Shown here: positions 37,306 through 46,648 of the stretch, piece after piece
How the letters are laid out: the number at the start of each line of letters is the position of its first letter
Numbering within the stretch: position 1 is the first letter of the stretch
Assembly: GCF_902833645.1 (NCBI RefSeq)
Contig: NZ_CADFGE010000002.1
Location: forward strand, 561,158 to 625,157
Reading direction: 5' to 3'
Source: Paraburkholderia fungorum
GTDB taxonomy: Bacteria; Pseudomonadota; Gammaproteobacteria; Burkholderiales; Burkholderiaceae
DNA length: 64,000 nt
The notes under the pieces: generated by a model
Databases searched by the model: none
Told to the model about the DNA's origin: nothing
Seen by the model: the letters and a program-made list of their open reading frames with translations, nothing else
Program-made: the position numbers and the translations under genes

Positions 37306-37533
37306 GAGTCGTCGTAGTGGGGCTGGCGGTATTCGGGTCGGCGGTATTCGGGCCGGCCCGAAGCGTCCGCCCGGAAAGCGCAACCTGTACCACGCAGCTT
37401 ACGGCAAACGGCCGCGCGGCAAGGCCCGGAAATGAGCGGGTTTCGGGCTTCTAATCCCGCGCTATAAGCGGAATCAGACGAGAAAAGACTGCGCGGGAAT
37501 GCTAGAATCGCCCGCGTCCTTACGTTGACCATC

Positions 37534-37935
37534 ATGACTCTACGTTCCCGCAACCGCATGACCGCATGGCTTGGCCTGATCGCCATGTGGCTCGTCGTGT
37601 TCGCGCCGATCGTGAGTCAGATGCTGGTGTCGAACCGCGCGCACGATCCTTTCACCGTGCTGTGTTCGGCGCTCCAGCCGCGCACCCAGAGCCTCGCGAG
37701 CCCGTCCACCCAAACCAGCCCGGCACCGGTCCATCTCAGCCACGAAGACGCCTTCGGCGCATGCGGCTACTGCCACCTGCTCGAACACCACGTCGCCCTG
37801 CCGGGCATCGCGGTCGTCGAACCGCCTGCCGCGCTCGCGCTGGCGGGCACCGCGCCGTCCGCCCTCTCCACCCGCTTCACACCGCTTGGCGCGTTCCCGT
37901 CCGGGCGCCCACGAGATCCCCCCGCCGTTTCCTGA
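37534..37935 (+). CDS. DUF2946 protein, CruR-like copper-responsive leader
   Basis: 133 residues. A hydrophobic N-terminal helix (residues 11-31) is followed by CGYCHLLEHH (Cys77, Cys80, His81, 85, 86), a likely copper site, and the tail GRPRDPPAVS. In Bordetella a DUF2946 protein called CruR acts as an upstream open reading frame whose translation and copper binding control the TonB receptor gene after it; gene order here is the same. A TAGAAT box is at 37503-37508 and the inverted repeat TCCCGCGC/GCGCGGGA lies at 37455-37498. Regulation is inferred from that precedent. Confidence 0.78.
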   Translation: MTLRSRNRMTAWLGLIAMWLVVFAPIVSQMLVSNRAHDPFTVLCSALQPRTQSLASPSTQTSPAPVHLSHEDAFGACGYCHLLEHHVALPGIAVVEPPAALALAGTAPSALSTRFTPLGAFPSGRPRDPPAVS

Positions 37936-38016
37936 TCGCCGTTGTTACCGGTCGCGCGTCTTCGCACCCGTTGAGGGCGCGCGCGATCGCCTGTTCAATG
38001 CATCAAGGAAACGTTC

Positions 38017-40395
38017 ATGTTCAACTTCGCTCTGCGAAGGCTGCCCTTCTGCGCCCGCCGTGGCGCGCGGCGCATTCCGTCCGGCCGGCGGCCGCTGTCG
38101 TACTTTCCAGTGTATTTTCCCGTGTTGGCACCCGCCTTCGTGCCTGTCCTGATCGCCTCTCCGGCTCACGCGCAGAACGCCCCCGCCGATGCCACCCTGC
38201 CCGCGCTCAGCGTTACTGCCAATGCCGTTGCCGCACCACGCGCCGTCGACCCTAACCTGCCGGCCTCGGTCGAGACCGTGACGCGCGAGCAGTTCGACAA
38301 CTGGAATGTCGTCAACACCGAAGACGTGTTGAAGTACATGCCGAACCTCGCGGTGCGCAAGCGCTTTATCGGCGACCTGAATTCGATCATCGCCGTACGC
38401 GGCACCAGCAACTCGCAGAGCGCGCGCGGTCTGGTCTATGCGGACGGTCTGCTGCTCAGCAATCTGCTCGGCAACAGTTATTCGTTTCCGCCACGCTGGT
38501 CGATGGTATTTCCCGACGAGGTCCAGCAGGTCGACGTGCTCTACGGGCCGTTCTCCGCGCTCTATCCGGGCAATTCACTCGGCGCCACGGTGCTCATCAG
38601 CACCCGCATGCCAAAGCAGTTCGAAGCCAACGCCGACGTCAAGGCCTTCACCCAGCATTTCAGCCTGTTCGGCGTGAACCAGAATTTCAACGGCAGCGAA
38701 GCGAGTGCCTCGATCGGCGACCGGATCGGCAAGTTCTCGTATTTTCTGGGCGTGAATCACCTGGAGAACACCAGCCAGCCACTGCAATTCGCCACGCTCG
38801 CCAGGTCCAGCACGCCCGCGAAGGCCGGCGACACGCCGGTGACCGGGGCGTACTTCTACAACAACCAGACCAATACGCCGACCGCGGTGCTCGGCGTGAA
38901 CGGCGAAGGGATCGAGCATACGGTGCAGGACCAGTTCAAGCTGAAGATGCAATACGACTTCACGCCGACGCTGCAGGGCGCCTTCACGCTCGGCTACTGG
39001 CATCAGACCTATAACAGCGCGACCTCGACTTTCCTGCGCGACGCAAACGGCAACCCCGTATACAGCGGCAAGGTCGCGATCGGCGGCTACGAGTACACGA
39101 TTCCGGCGGCCGCGCTCGCACCGAGTCTCGGCCACAGCGAGAACTGGCTATACGGGCTCACGCTGAAAACACGCAACGCCACCGGCTGGAACGGCGAAGC
39201 AGTTGCTTCGTACTACGACGTAGGCAATAGCGTCGCGCGCACCGCGAATTCCGGTGCGCCGGGCAACGGGCCAGGCACCGTGATCTTTGGCGACGGCACC
39301 GGCTGGAAAACGCTCGATCTGCGCACCACCTATACCCCAGTCACGCCGCAAGCGGGGTTAATGAACCACGCGTTGAGCTTCGGCTACCACTACGACAACT
39401 ACTTCCTCGACAACGAGAGTTACAACACGCTGAACTGGCGCGACGGTTCGGCCACCTCGTTTGCCAATGCGTTCGCCGGCAAGACGCAAACCCAGGCGCT
39501 GTACGCGCAGGATGCATGGCGTTTCCTGCCGCGCTGGAAGCTGGTCTACGGCGTACGGTACGAAGACTGGCAAGCGTACGGCGGCTCGCAGGCGCTGCCC
39601 GGCGCAAGCATTCCGTACGCCGACGCGAGCCAGCATCACTTCTCGCCGAAAGCCTCGTTATCGTTCGACGTTACCGACGATCTCACCTTGCGCGCCTCGG
39701 TCGGCCGTGCCTATCGGTTTCCGACTGTGGGTGAGATGTTCCAGGGGCAAATCAACGGTTCATCGATCGTCAACAACAATCCGAACCTGAAACCCGAAGA
39801 CGATCTCTCGAAAGAGCTGACCGCCGAATGGGCACACTGGAACGGCGTGTTCCGCTTCTCGCTGTTTCAGGACGACGTGAAGAACACGATCTTCAGCCAG
39901 ACCGATACGACCGTGATTCCGAACGTGACGAACTTCCAGAACATCGGCAAGGTGCGCTCGCGTGGCGTGGAAACGAGCTACGTGGGACAGGATGTGTTAG
40001 TACACGGTCTGGATCTGCTGGGAAGCGTGGCATACACGCAGTCGAAGATCCTCGCGAATGCGCAGAACCCGGCCAGCGTCGGCAAGTACTTCTATCGGAT
40101 TCCGCTGTGGCGCGTCAATCTCGCCGCAACGTATCACATCGACGAACGCGCGGCGCTCACGCTCGCCGCGCGCTACTCGGGCCGTCAGTACAACACGCTC
40201 ACCAATACCGACACGAATCCCGATGTATTCGGCGGCACCAGTTCGTACACGGTGGTCGACGCGAAGCTGACGTTCAAGCCGACGAAGCTGAGTGAGATCG
40301 GTATCGGCGTGGACAACCTGTTCGACGAACGCTATTTCGTCTACCACCCGTATCCGGGCCGCACGTTTTACGTCGAAGCGAAGCTGCGCATGTGA
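38017..40395 (+). CDS. TonB-dependent outer-membrane receptor, probably for copper
   Basis: 792 residues. AAGGAA precedes the ATG. An unusually long basic leader (about 50 residues) ends at SPAHAQ, followed by the TonB-box-like LPALSVTA, the plug (RAVDPNLPASVETVTREQF, YADGLLLSN) and a beta-barrel ending FYVEAKLRM. The final residue is Met rather than Phe. It lies 81 bases after the DUF2946 gene and before PepSY and PCuAC genes, so it is most likely a copper or copper-complex importer; metal identity is inferred. Confidence 0.88.
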   Translation: MFNFALRRLPFCARRGARRIPSGRRPLSYFPVYFPVLAPAFVPVLIASPAHAQNAPADATLPALSVTANAVAAPRAVDPNLPASVETVTREQFDNWNVVNTEDVLKYMPNLAVRKRFIGDLNSIIAVRGTSNSQSARGLVYADGLLLSNLLGNSYSFPPRWSMVFPDEVQQVDVLYGPFSALYPGNSLGATVLISTRMPKQFEANADVKAFTQHFSLFGVNQNFNGSEASASIGDRIGKFSYFLGVNHLENTSQPLQFATLARSSTPAKAGDTPVTGAYFYNNQTNTPTAVLGVNGEGIEHTVQDQFKLKMQYDFTPTLQGAFTLGYWHQTYNSATSTFLRDANGNPVYSGKVAIGGYEYTIPAAALAPSLGHSENWLYGLTLKTRNATGWNGEAVASYYDVGNSVARTANSGAPGNGPGTVIFGDGTGWKTLDLRTTYTPVTPQAGLMNHALSFGYHYDNYFLDNESYNTLNWRDGSATSFANAFAGKTQTQALYAQDAWRFLPRWKLVYGVRYEDWQAYGGSQALPGASIPYADASQHHFSPKASLSFDVTDDLTLRASVGRAYRFPTVGEMFQGQINGSSIVNNNPNLKPEDDLSKELTAEWAHWNGVFRFSLFQDDVKNTIFSQTDTTVIPNVTNFQNIGKVRSRGVETSYVGQDVLVHGLDLLGSVAYTQSKILANAQNPASVGKYFYRIPLWRVNLAATYHIDERAALTLAARYSGRQYNTLTNTDTNPDVFGGTSSYTVVDAKLTFKPTKLSEIGIGVDNLFDERYFVYHPYPGRTFYVEAKLRM

Positions 40396-40538
40396 ACACC
40401 CAGTGTGGCCGGGCCATTTGCACTCGCGCTGTAGACCTGTCGTCCTGTGATCCGGGTCGAGCTGCTCGCGAGGCGCACACCGGCCCATGCGTCGCTGCGC
40501 AAACCGATCGACTCATTGTCTGTTTTCAGGAGGATTGA

Positions 40539-42110
40539 ATGTCCACCACCCTTGCTCAACACACGACTTCGTCGACCGGCGCTGCGAACGCCGGTTACCG
40601 GACACTGTGGCGCTGGCACTTTTACGCCGCTCTCTTTGTGATGCCGTTTCTGGTGGTGCTTGCGATCACCGGCACGCTGTATTGCTTCCAGCCGCAAATC
40701 GAGCCGCTGCTTTACCCGCACCGCCTGATCGTCGAACCGCAGGCCACGCCCAGACTGACTGAAGAAGTCCTGCTCGCCAAAGCACGCGCGGCGATGCCGG
40801 CCAATGCGCGCGCGGTGACGGCGCCTATCTCCAACGCACCGAACCGCAGCACCGAGTTCATCTTCCGTCTCGCCGACGGCGAAAAGCAGAGTGTCTATCT
40901 GAACCCGTACAACGGCGAAGTATTGGGCACGCTGAGCGTCGAGCACCGCTTCATGCAGGTGGACCGCATGCTTCACCGCAAGCTGCTGCTCGGCAAGCCC
41001 GGCGAATTGCTGATGGAGCTGGCCGCGTGCTGGACGCTGGTGATGATCGGTACCGGCGTCGCACTCTGGTGGCCGCGCGAGAAAACCACCGCGCGCGCGG
41101 CGCTGGTGCCGCGTTTCTCGCTAAAAGGCCGCCCGCTCTGGAAGAACCTGCACGCCGTGATGGGTATCTGGCTCGCGCTCGGCGCGCTCGTCTTCGTGCT
41201 GAGCGGTCTGCCGTGGACGGGTTCATGGGGTAAGCAGTTCAAGGCACTTGCAAGCGCCGCCAATCTCGGCGCGCCACCGGGCGCATGGGGCGGCCTGCCC
41301 TTGCGTTCCGCGCTGCCGGGCATGGGCGCCGGCGCCGCCGGACAGGCGGCCATGGCGGATAGCCGTGCCGGAACGCAATCCATCGATGCGGCTCACGCTG
41401 CCCGGGCCGCGGTCCCCGAACACGATGAGCACGCCGAACACACTGAACACGGCGGGCACGGCGAGCACAGCGCACACGAAGCGAACATGGATTCGATGCC
41501 GGGCATGGTGATGGACGACCTGCCCTTGCCGCTCACGCCATGGGCTGTCGGCAACACTCCGGTACCGCAATCGGCCGATCCGCACACGGTGCAGGAGCTG
41601 CCCCTCGGGCGCATCGTCGCGCTCGTTGCATCGCTCGGTGTCCCGAGCGGCTACGACATCGTGCTGCCCACCTCCGCGACGGGTGTCTATACGGTTTCGT
41701 ACTTTCCCGCCGACCCGAAAGACGAGCGCACGCTTTACATCGACCAGTACAGCGGTGCCGTGCTGAAAGACATTCGTTACGGCGATTACGGCGTGGTGTC
41801 GAAGGCCGTGTCGTACGGCACGTCGCTGCATATGGGCCGCTATTTCGGCGTCGCCAATCAGATTCTCTGCGCGGCGATTTCGCTCGGGCTGGCGGGGATG
41901 GCCGTGACCGGTTGCGTGATGTGGTGGAAACGGCGCCCCCAGCGCTCGCTCGGCGCACCCTCGCGCGAGCGCGCCGCACCGCCGATGCGTGGCTGGAAAA
42001 CCGGCCTCGTTCTGCTCGGCATCGTCTTTCCATTAATGGGTCTCACGCTGCTCGCGGTATGGCTTGCGGACCGCACGATTTTCGGCCCCGCCGCGCGGCA
42101 AGCCGCGTAG
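40539..42110 (+). CDS. PepSY-TM inner-membrane protein with His-rich loop
   Basis: 523 residues. Five membrane helices: near residues 25-50, 155-175, 205-230, 440-465 and 485-510. Between them are PepSY-type periplasmic regions (TEFIFRLADGEKQSVYLNPYNGE). Around residues 293-330 is a metal-binding-like stretch of repeated Glu-His (EHDEHAEHTEHGGHGEH) then MDSMPGM. AGGAGG six bases before the ATG. In Bordetella the equivalent gene follows the CruR-controlled receptor. It probably reduces or passes on metal at the inner membrane; inference. Confidence 0.85.
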   Translation: MSTTLAQHTTSSTGAANAGYRTLWRWHFYAALFVMPFLVVLAITGTLYCFQPQIEPLLYPHRLIVEPQATPRLTEEVLLAKARAAMPANARAVTAPISNAPNRSTEFIFRLADGEKQSVYLNPYNGEVLGTLSVEHRFMQVDRMLHRKLLLGKPGELLMELAACWTLVMIGTGVALWWPREKTTARAALVPRFSLKGRPLWKNLHAVMGIWLALGALVFVLSGLPWTGSWGKQFKALASAANLGAPPGAWGGLPLRSALPGMGAGAAGQAAMADSRAGTQSIDAAHAARAAVPEHDEHAEHTEHGGHGEHSAHEANMDSMPGMVMDDLPLPLTPWAVGNTPVPQSADPHTVQELPLGRIVALVASLGVPSGYDIVLPTSATGVYTVSYFPADPKDERTLYIDQYSGAVLKDIRYGDYGVVSKAVSYGTSLHMGRYFGVANQILCAAISLGLAGMAVTGCVMWWKRRPQRSLGAPSRERAAPPMRGWKTGLVLLGIVFPLMGLTLLAVWLADRTIFGPAARQAA

Positions 42111-42159
42111 GCAATCCACTTAGCGCTTCATTACCGCTGTCAAAAGCAAGGAGTACATC

Positions 42160-42603
42160 ATGAAAGCATCACGCCAACTGCTACTCGCCGCGTTGTTGAG
42201 CGGAGCATCCCTGCAGGCCTTCGCGGGCACCGCGGCGAGCATCTCGGACTGCTGGATCCGCGCATTGCCGGGCGATCTGCCGTCGGGCGGCTATTTCAAG
42301 GCCAGCAACTCGGGCGAGCAGCCGGTCAATCTCGTCGGCGTCAGCGCCGACGCGTTCGGCATGGCCATGCTGCATCAAACGCAAAGCCAGGGCAGCACCT
42401 CGTCGATGGCGATGGTCGATCAGGTGGCCGTGCCCGCGCACGGCTCCCTCGTTTTTGCGCCGGGTAACTATCACGTGATGCTGGAGCACCCGAAACAGCC
42501 GCTCAAGGTCGGCACGACGATCCCGTTGACGTTCTCGTTCAGCGACGGCGAGAAAGTCACCGCCAACTGCGCCGTGAAAAGCGCGGGGACGATGAGCCAG
42601 TAA
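42160..42603 (+). CDS. PCuAC family periplasmic copper chaperone
   Basis: 147 residues with signal peptide (residues 1-22, ending AFAG). It keeps the copper ligands of the family: MLHQTQ, then MAM, and GNYHVMLEH. PCuAC proteins bind Cu(I) and deliver it, for instance to cytochrome oxidase. CAAGGAG precedes the ATG; 49 bases after the PepSY gene, so last gene of the copper-type operon. Confidence 0.9.
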   Translation: MKASRQLLLAALLSGASLQAFAGTAASISDCWIRALPGDLPSGGYFKASNSGEQPVNLVGVSADAFGMAMLHQTQSQGSTSSMAMVDQVAVPAHGSLVFAPGNYHVMLEHPKQPLKVGTTIPLTFSFSDGEKVTANCAVKSAGTMSQ

Positions 42604-42618
42604 CCGAGACCGGAATGT

Positions 42619-42639
42619 CGGCGGATCGACGGTCCGCCG
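42619..42639 (+). terminator. Hairpin after PCuAC
   Basis: CGGCGGA (42619-42625) pairs with TCCGCCG (42633-42639) around a 7-base loop, 16 bases after the PCuAC stop. GC-rich, no T-run; possible operon end. Confidence 0.4.
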
Positions 42640-42738
42640 GCAACGCGTGGACTGACGCTGCATGCCGCACCCGGCGGCCCCAACCCGCCCCCGTTTTCCG
42701 GCGTTGCACGCGATGCTCGATTAAGCTATATTTTGCTC

Positions 42739-42750
42739 GATTATGATCGT
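42739..42750. promoter_or_regulatory. Dyad in the DeoR-gene promoter
   Basis: CGAT-TATG-ATCG lies 25 bases before the DeoR start, inside an AT-rich patch (42724-42757) in otherwise GC-rich DNA. Its position, on the likely promoter, fits autorepression by the DeoR protein. Confidence 0.35.
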
Positions 42751-42774
42751 TTCGTAACCGAGCAAGGTAACGTC

Positions 42775-43569
42775 ATGCAACGAACCCGGCAAGACGCGGT
42801 GGACGGGCTTCTGCCCGTGGAACGGCAACAGCTGATTCTGGAACGGCTACGAGCACGGGGCCGCGTCCTCGCTTCGGAACTCGCGGCGGAGCTCCAGACA
42901 TCCGAGCACACGGTGCGCCGCCATCTGCGCGAACTGGCCGATCAGGGTCATTGCAAACGCGTCTACGGCGGCGCCCTGCTGATTTCGCCCGCCGCCAAAA
43001 GCGCTGCAGTCCGCATGCACGAAGCGGTGGACCGCAAGGCCTGTCTGGCCGTCACCGCTGCGTCGATCGTGCGGCCCGGGCAGATCATTCTGCTGGACAC
43101 CGGCTCGACCAATGTCGCGATTGCCGCGGCGTTGCCTGACAACGCGGATCTCACCGTCGTAACGAATTCGCCCGAGGCGTGCGCGCGGCTTCTAAACCGG
43201 CCCGGCTTCGACATCATTCTGATCGGCGGGCGCATCGCCGCGCACGCAGCCGGCTCGACCGGCGCCACAGCCTTGCTGCAGATCCAGCAGATCAAGCCCG
43301 ACCTATGCTTCCTCGGCACATGTGCGTTCGATCCGGACGAAGGGGTCGCCGCGTGCGACGCTGAAGAGGCCGAGCTCAAACGGGCGATGGTCAAAGCCAG
43401 CAGCCAGGTCGCGATTGCCCTGACATCGGAAAAGCTGATCACCGCCGCGCCGTTTTTCGTGGCGCCGGCGCGCGCCGTGGACTACCTGTTCGTCGAAGCG
43501 GATGTGACGGCCGAGCGGCGTGCCCTGCTCGAAACGGTTTGCGACAACGTCATGGTGGCGCGCTCATGA
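42775..43569 (+). CDS. DeoR family transcriptional regulator
   Basis: 264 residues. N-terminal DeoR helix-turn-helix (RQQLILERLRARGRVLASEL, HTVRRHLRELADQG, KRVYGGALL) and a C-terminal sugar-phosphate-sensing domain (ILLDTGSTNVAIAAAL and LIGGRIAAHAAGSTGATAL). The ATG at 42775 with AAGGT seven bases upstream is preferred to the TTG at 42733. The stop overlaps the MFS start, so the two form an operon and the inducer is probably a sugar derivative handled by the carrier. Confidence 0.9.
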   Translation: MQRTRQDAVDGLLPVERQQLILERLRARGRVLASELAAELQTSEHTVRRHLRELADQGHCKRVYGGALLISPAAKSAAVRMHEAVDRKACLAVTAASIVRPGQIILLDTGSTNVAIAAALPDNADLTVVTNSPEACARLLNRPGFDIILIGGRIAAHAAGSTGATALLQIQQIKPDLCFLGTCAFDPDEGVAACDAEEAELKRAMVKASSQVAIALTSEKLITAAPFFVAPARAVDYLFVEADVTAERRALLETVCDNVMVARS

Positions 43570-44744
43570 ACACACTCAATAAGCCGTTCGTTCAACCGGA
43601 CACCCGGCCGCTCAAGGAGCGTGTGGCCACCCTCGGCGTGTTTCTCGCCAACGGATTCGGGATCGGCGCCTGGGCGGTCGAAGTACCGCGCATCAAGGAA
43701 AGCCTGGCGCTCAGCGACACGTCGCTCGGCATCGCGTTGTTCGCCTTCGCATTGGGGGCCATCGTGGCGATGCCGCTCGCCGGACAACTGGCGCCGCGCT
43801 TCGGCAGCGGCCGGGCTACCGCGCTGCTCGGCGCGGCGTTTGTCGTCGCGCTGCCGCTGCCCGCCTTCGCCCCGAACATGGCGACACTGTGTATCGCGCT
43901 GCTTGCGCTCGGCGCGGCGAACGGCGCGCTCGACGTCTCGATGAACGGTCACGCCAGCACGATCGAAACGCAATGGAAGTCGCCAATCATGTCGTCGTTT
44001 CATGCGTCGTGGAGTGCAGGCGGCCTGCTCGGCGCGGCAACCGGCGCCATGCTGCAGAAAGGCGGCGTCGGTGTGATCGGCGGTCTCGTGCTGCCGGACG
44101 TGTTCATCGCCGCCCTGATTCTGGCCGCCGCGCTGCTCGCATTGCGCGATCTCGGCCCGCGCGTGGCCGCGTCTTCGAGTGGATTCGCGTGGCCCACGGG
44201 CGCCGTGATGAAGCTCGCGCTGCTGGCGTTTCTTTGCATGCTGGTGGAAGGCGCGGTGGCTGACTGGAGCGCGGTGTATCTGCGCTCGGCTTTGAGAGGC
44301 GAGGCCAGCGTCGCCGCGGTCGGCTATTCCGCGTTTGCCTTCTCGATGGCCGCCTGCCGTTTCGTCGGCGACGTCTCCGTGCGCCGTTTCGGTTCGAGCA
44401 AGGTGATCGGCTTCGGCGGGCTTCTGGCGGTGGCCGGGTTCACGCTGGTGTTGAGCCTGCCGAGCGTGGTCACCGCCTGCGTGGGCTTCGCCATGGTCGG
44501 CGTCGGTCTGGCGAATATCGTCCCGGTCATTTTCAGCGCGGCGGGCCGTTCAACGGCTACGCCGGCTATCGGTGTGTCGATGGCGGCCACAGCGGGCTAT
44601 GCCGGCTTCCTCGTCGGCCCGCCGCTGATCGGCCTCGGCGCGGGCCTGCTCGGCTTGCGCCTCGCGTTATGCGTGCTCGTCCTGGCCACCATGGTCGTCT
44701 GCCTGCTGGGCGGTAAAGCGGTGCGCAGCGCGAGGCTGGTCTAG
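43566..44744 (+). CDS. MFS transporter (YbjJ/FucP-like group)
   Basis: 392 residues, about 12 hydrophobic segments, with GAIVAMPLAGQLAPRFGSGRA in the first half and a less conserved second half. The general look (GIGAWAVEVPRIKESLALSD near the start) is that of YbjJ-type carriers. ATGA overlap with the DeoR gene. Its last 78 bases also encode the end of the convergent sterol-desaturase gene. Confidence 0.85.
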   Translation: MNTLNKPFVQPDTRPLKERVATLGVFLANGFGIGAWAVEVPRIKESLALSDTSLGIALFAFALGAIVAMPLAGQLAPRFGSGRATALLGAAFVVALPLPAFAPNMATLCIALLALGAANGALDVSMNGHASTIETQWKSPIMSSFHASWSAGGLLGAATGAMLQKGGVGVIGGLVLPDVFIAALILAAALLALRDLGPRVAASSSGFAWPTGAVMKLALLAFLCMLVEGAVADWSAVYLRSALRGEASVAAVGYSAFAFSMAACRFVGDVSVRRFGSSKVIGFGGLLAVAGFTLVLSLPSVVTACVGFAMVGVGLANIVPVIFSAAGRSTATPAIGVSMAATAGYAGFLVGPPLIGLGAGLLGLRLALCVLVLATMVVCLLGGKAVRSARLV

Positions 44745-45560
44745 AACGGGCGCGGCGTGCGCGCGCAGCGGCCAGCTCAGCGCGCCGAGCAGCGAGCGCG
44801 GTTGCGCGCCGTCGTCGAGCCCGGTGGCCGGCCATTCGTGCTTCGCGGGCAGCCACAACGTGCCGAACAGGTGATCCCAGAGCGGCAGCAACTGCGTGAA
44901 GTTGTGGTCGAAGTGTTCGGCACGGTTCGAGTGATGCAGGCGGTGGTATTGCGGATTGTTGACCCACGCGGTAAAGCGGCCCAGGTCGATGCGCAGGTTC
45001 ATATGCGCGAAGTAATTGCCGAACATGAAAATGATCGAGGTCACACCGACAATCCACGGCTCGACCTTGAACAGCACGCCCACCAACGGATAAAGCAGGC
45101 AGCCCTTGATGAGCACTTCGAACCAGTGATGCCGGAACGTCACCGTGATATTGAATTCGGTGGCGCTGTGGTGCAGCGAATGCAGTTGCCACAACACGGG
45201 CCATGCATGCTGCAAGCGGTGAAACGCATATTCGAGCAGATCGATCGTCAGTAGCACGATCACGATGGAAGCCACCGCGCTCCACCCGCGCGAGACCAGC
45301 ACGATCCAGCCGCCGCCGAGTGCATTGACGATCGCGACGCTGACCATCGCCAACAGCGGCCGCACGGCTTCCGCGAGCGCCGAATACAGCGCCGCGTAGA
45401 CGATGTTGAAGCGCTTGCCGGCCCGCGATTGCAGTAATTCGGCCGGCCAGCGTCGCTCCAGCGCCGCACCCGCGGCCATCGTCAACAGAACGAGCGCGAA
45501 ACCGAGCAGCCACTGGCTCGCATGGTGCAGCAGTTCGCCAAACGGGTTCGACGCGAACAT
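44667..45560 (-). CDS. Sterol desaturase / fatty acid hydroxylase family protein
   Basis: 297-residue membrane di-iron enzyme family. Histidine clusters are HRLQH, HSLHHSATEFN, and YHRLHHSNRAEHFDHNF, the expected metal ligands, with hydrophobic segments around residues 10-30, 50-80 and 85-105. It would hydroxylate or desaturate a lipid. The gene runs 78 bases into the convergent MFS gene; the poorly conserved C-terminus (AAHRFTAQQADDHGGQDEHA) is what overlaps. The 285-base gap to the next gene shows nothing I can name. Confidence 0.85.
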   Translation of the reverse strand: MFASNPFGELLHHASQWLLGFALVLLTMAAGAALERRWPAELLQSRAGKRFNIVYAALYSALAEAVRPLLAMVSVAIVNALGGGWIVLVSRGWSAVASIVIVLLTIDLLEYAFHRLQHAWPVLWQLHSLHHSATEFNITVTFRHHWFEVLIKGCLLYPLVGVLFKVEPWIVGVTSIIFMFGNYFAHMNLRIDLGRFTAWVNNPQYHRLHHSNRAEHFDHNFTQLLPLWDHLFGTLWLPAKHEWPATGLDDGAQPRSLLGALSWPLRAHAAPVLDQPRAAHRFTAQQADDHGGQDEHA

Positions 45561-45845
45561 GTAATTCCCCGGTCAATACGGTGCGGTGCGCTCAGTCGCT
45601 CGATCACTCAAAACCGATCTGGCCATGATCGGCAACAGTCGGCCCGCTGCCTGAAACGCCGAAGGCAATCGTAGCCGCGGCGAAAGGCGTCGGACAATCC
45701 GATACATCAGAGGATAGCGCGATTCAACGCGATCTTCGCAGCCTGTTTCGCGGCGCGCAAGTGCCGCTCGCTGCGCCGGTTACCAGCTTGCCATGCAGGG
45801 TTCGAAGCGGGCTTTCACCATGTATGCGCTCACCCGTGCGTCAAC

Positions 45846-46553
45846 TCAATACGCCACGAGAATGGTGACGCGGCGATTCGCGGCGCGCGCCGCCGCATCG
45901 TCGCCGATGATCAGCGGAAAATTGTCCGCCCTGCCGATCGCGGCCATTCTGTGCGGCTCGATGCCCCGGCCCGCAAAAAATCGAACAACGGCGCCGGCCC
46001 GCGCCGACGACAGCTCCCAGTTCGACTCGTACTTCGCGCTCGAGATCGGCACGCTGTCCGTGTGCCCTTCGACGAGGATGTTGTTCTTCGCTCGCTCGCG
46101 CAGAACCCCCGCGATCTGGTTCAAGACGCCGAAGGACTCCGGCAACAGATGTGCATCGCCGGAGTTGAAGAGCACCTTCGCGTTGATCGCGATCTCCACG
46201 CCCTGCGAAGCGTTCGAAATCGTAATCTGCCGGTTATCCTGAAGCGGCGCAAGCAAGGCAAGCAGTTGCCGTCTTGCCGCGTCGGGCACCGCGGGCGGAG
46301 CCTGAACCGCTTGAGCGGCCGTTGCCGTTTTCACCGCACGCTGCGCCAGTATCTTTACTTCAAGCTCGCGGTTCTTTGCCAACTGCAACGCATACAGCGC
46401 CAGGAACAACACCATCAGCGTGGTGATGAGGTCCGCATAGGAAATCAGCCAGCGCCCGGACTGCGCTTCATCGTCTGCGTCGCCATTCCCGTCAGCGTGC
46501 CGATAGCCGGTTTTGTCCGCCGCAAGGCGCTTGTTACCCGAAGAGGTGTTCAT
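45846..46553 (-). CDS. MotB-like stator protein (OmpA domain)
   Basis: 235 residues. A short cytoplasmic tail, one membrane helix (residues 38-58) containing SYADLITTLMVLFLALYA with Asp41 in the proton-carrying position of MotB, then a periplasmic OmpA/peptidoglycan-binding domain from about 125 (VLFNSGDAHLLPESFGVLNQ, VEGHTDSVPISSAKYESNWE). It lies downstream of the MotA-like gene (95-base gap). No other flagellar gene is in the window, so the rotor partner may be the FliG-like protein two genes upstream. Confidence 0.88.
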   Translation of the reverse strand: MNTSSGNKRLAADKTGYRHADGNGDADDEAQSGRWLISYADLITTLMVLFLALYALQLAKNRELEVKILAQRAVKTATAAQAVQAPPAVPDAARRQLLALLAPLQDNRQITISNASQGVEIAINAKVLFNSGDAHLLPESFGVLNQIAGVLRERAKNNILVEGHTDSVPISSAKYESNWELSSARAGAVVRFFAGRGIEPHRMAAIGRADNFPLIIGDDAAARAANRRVTILVAY

Positions 46554-46648
46554 GCCAGGAACGTCTGTTTCCGAATGCGTTTAATCAGGTGCGCGGCTCG
46601 CCGGTGCCGGCTGGTCACGGCCGGCTTCGCGAGCGCGGTCGAATGCGC

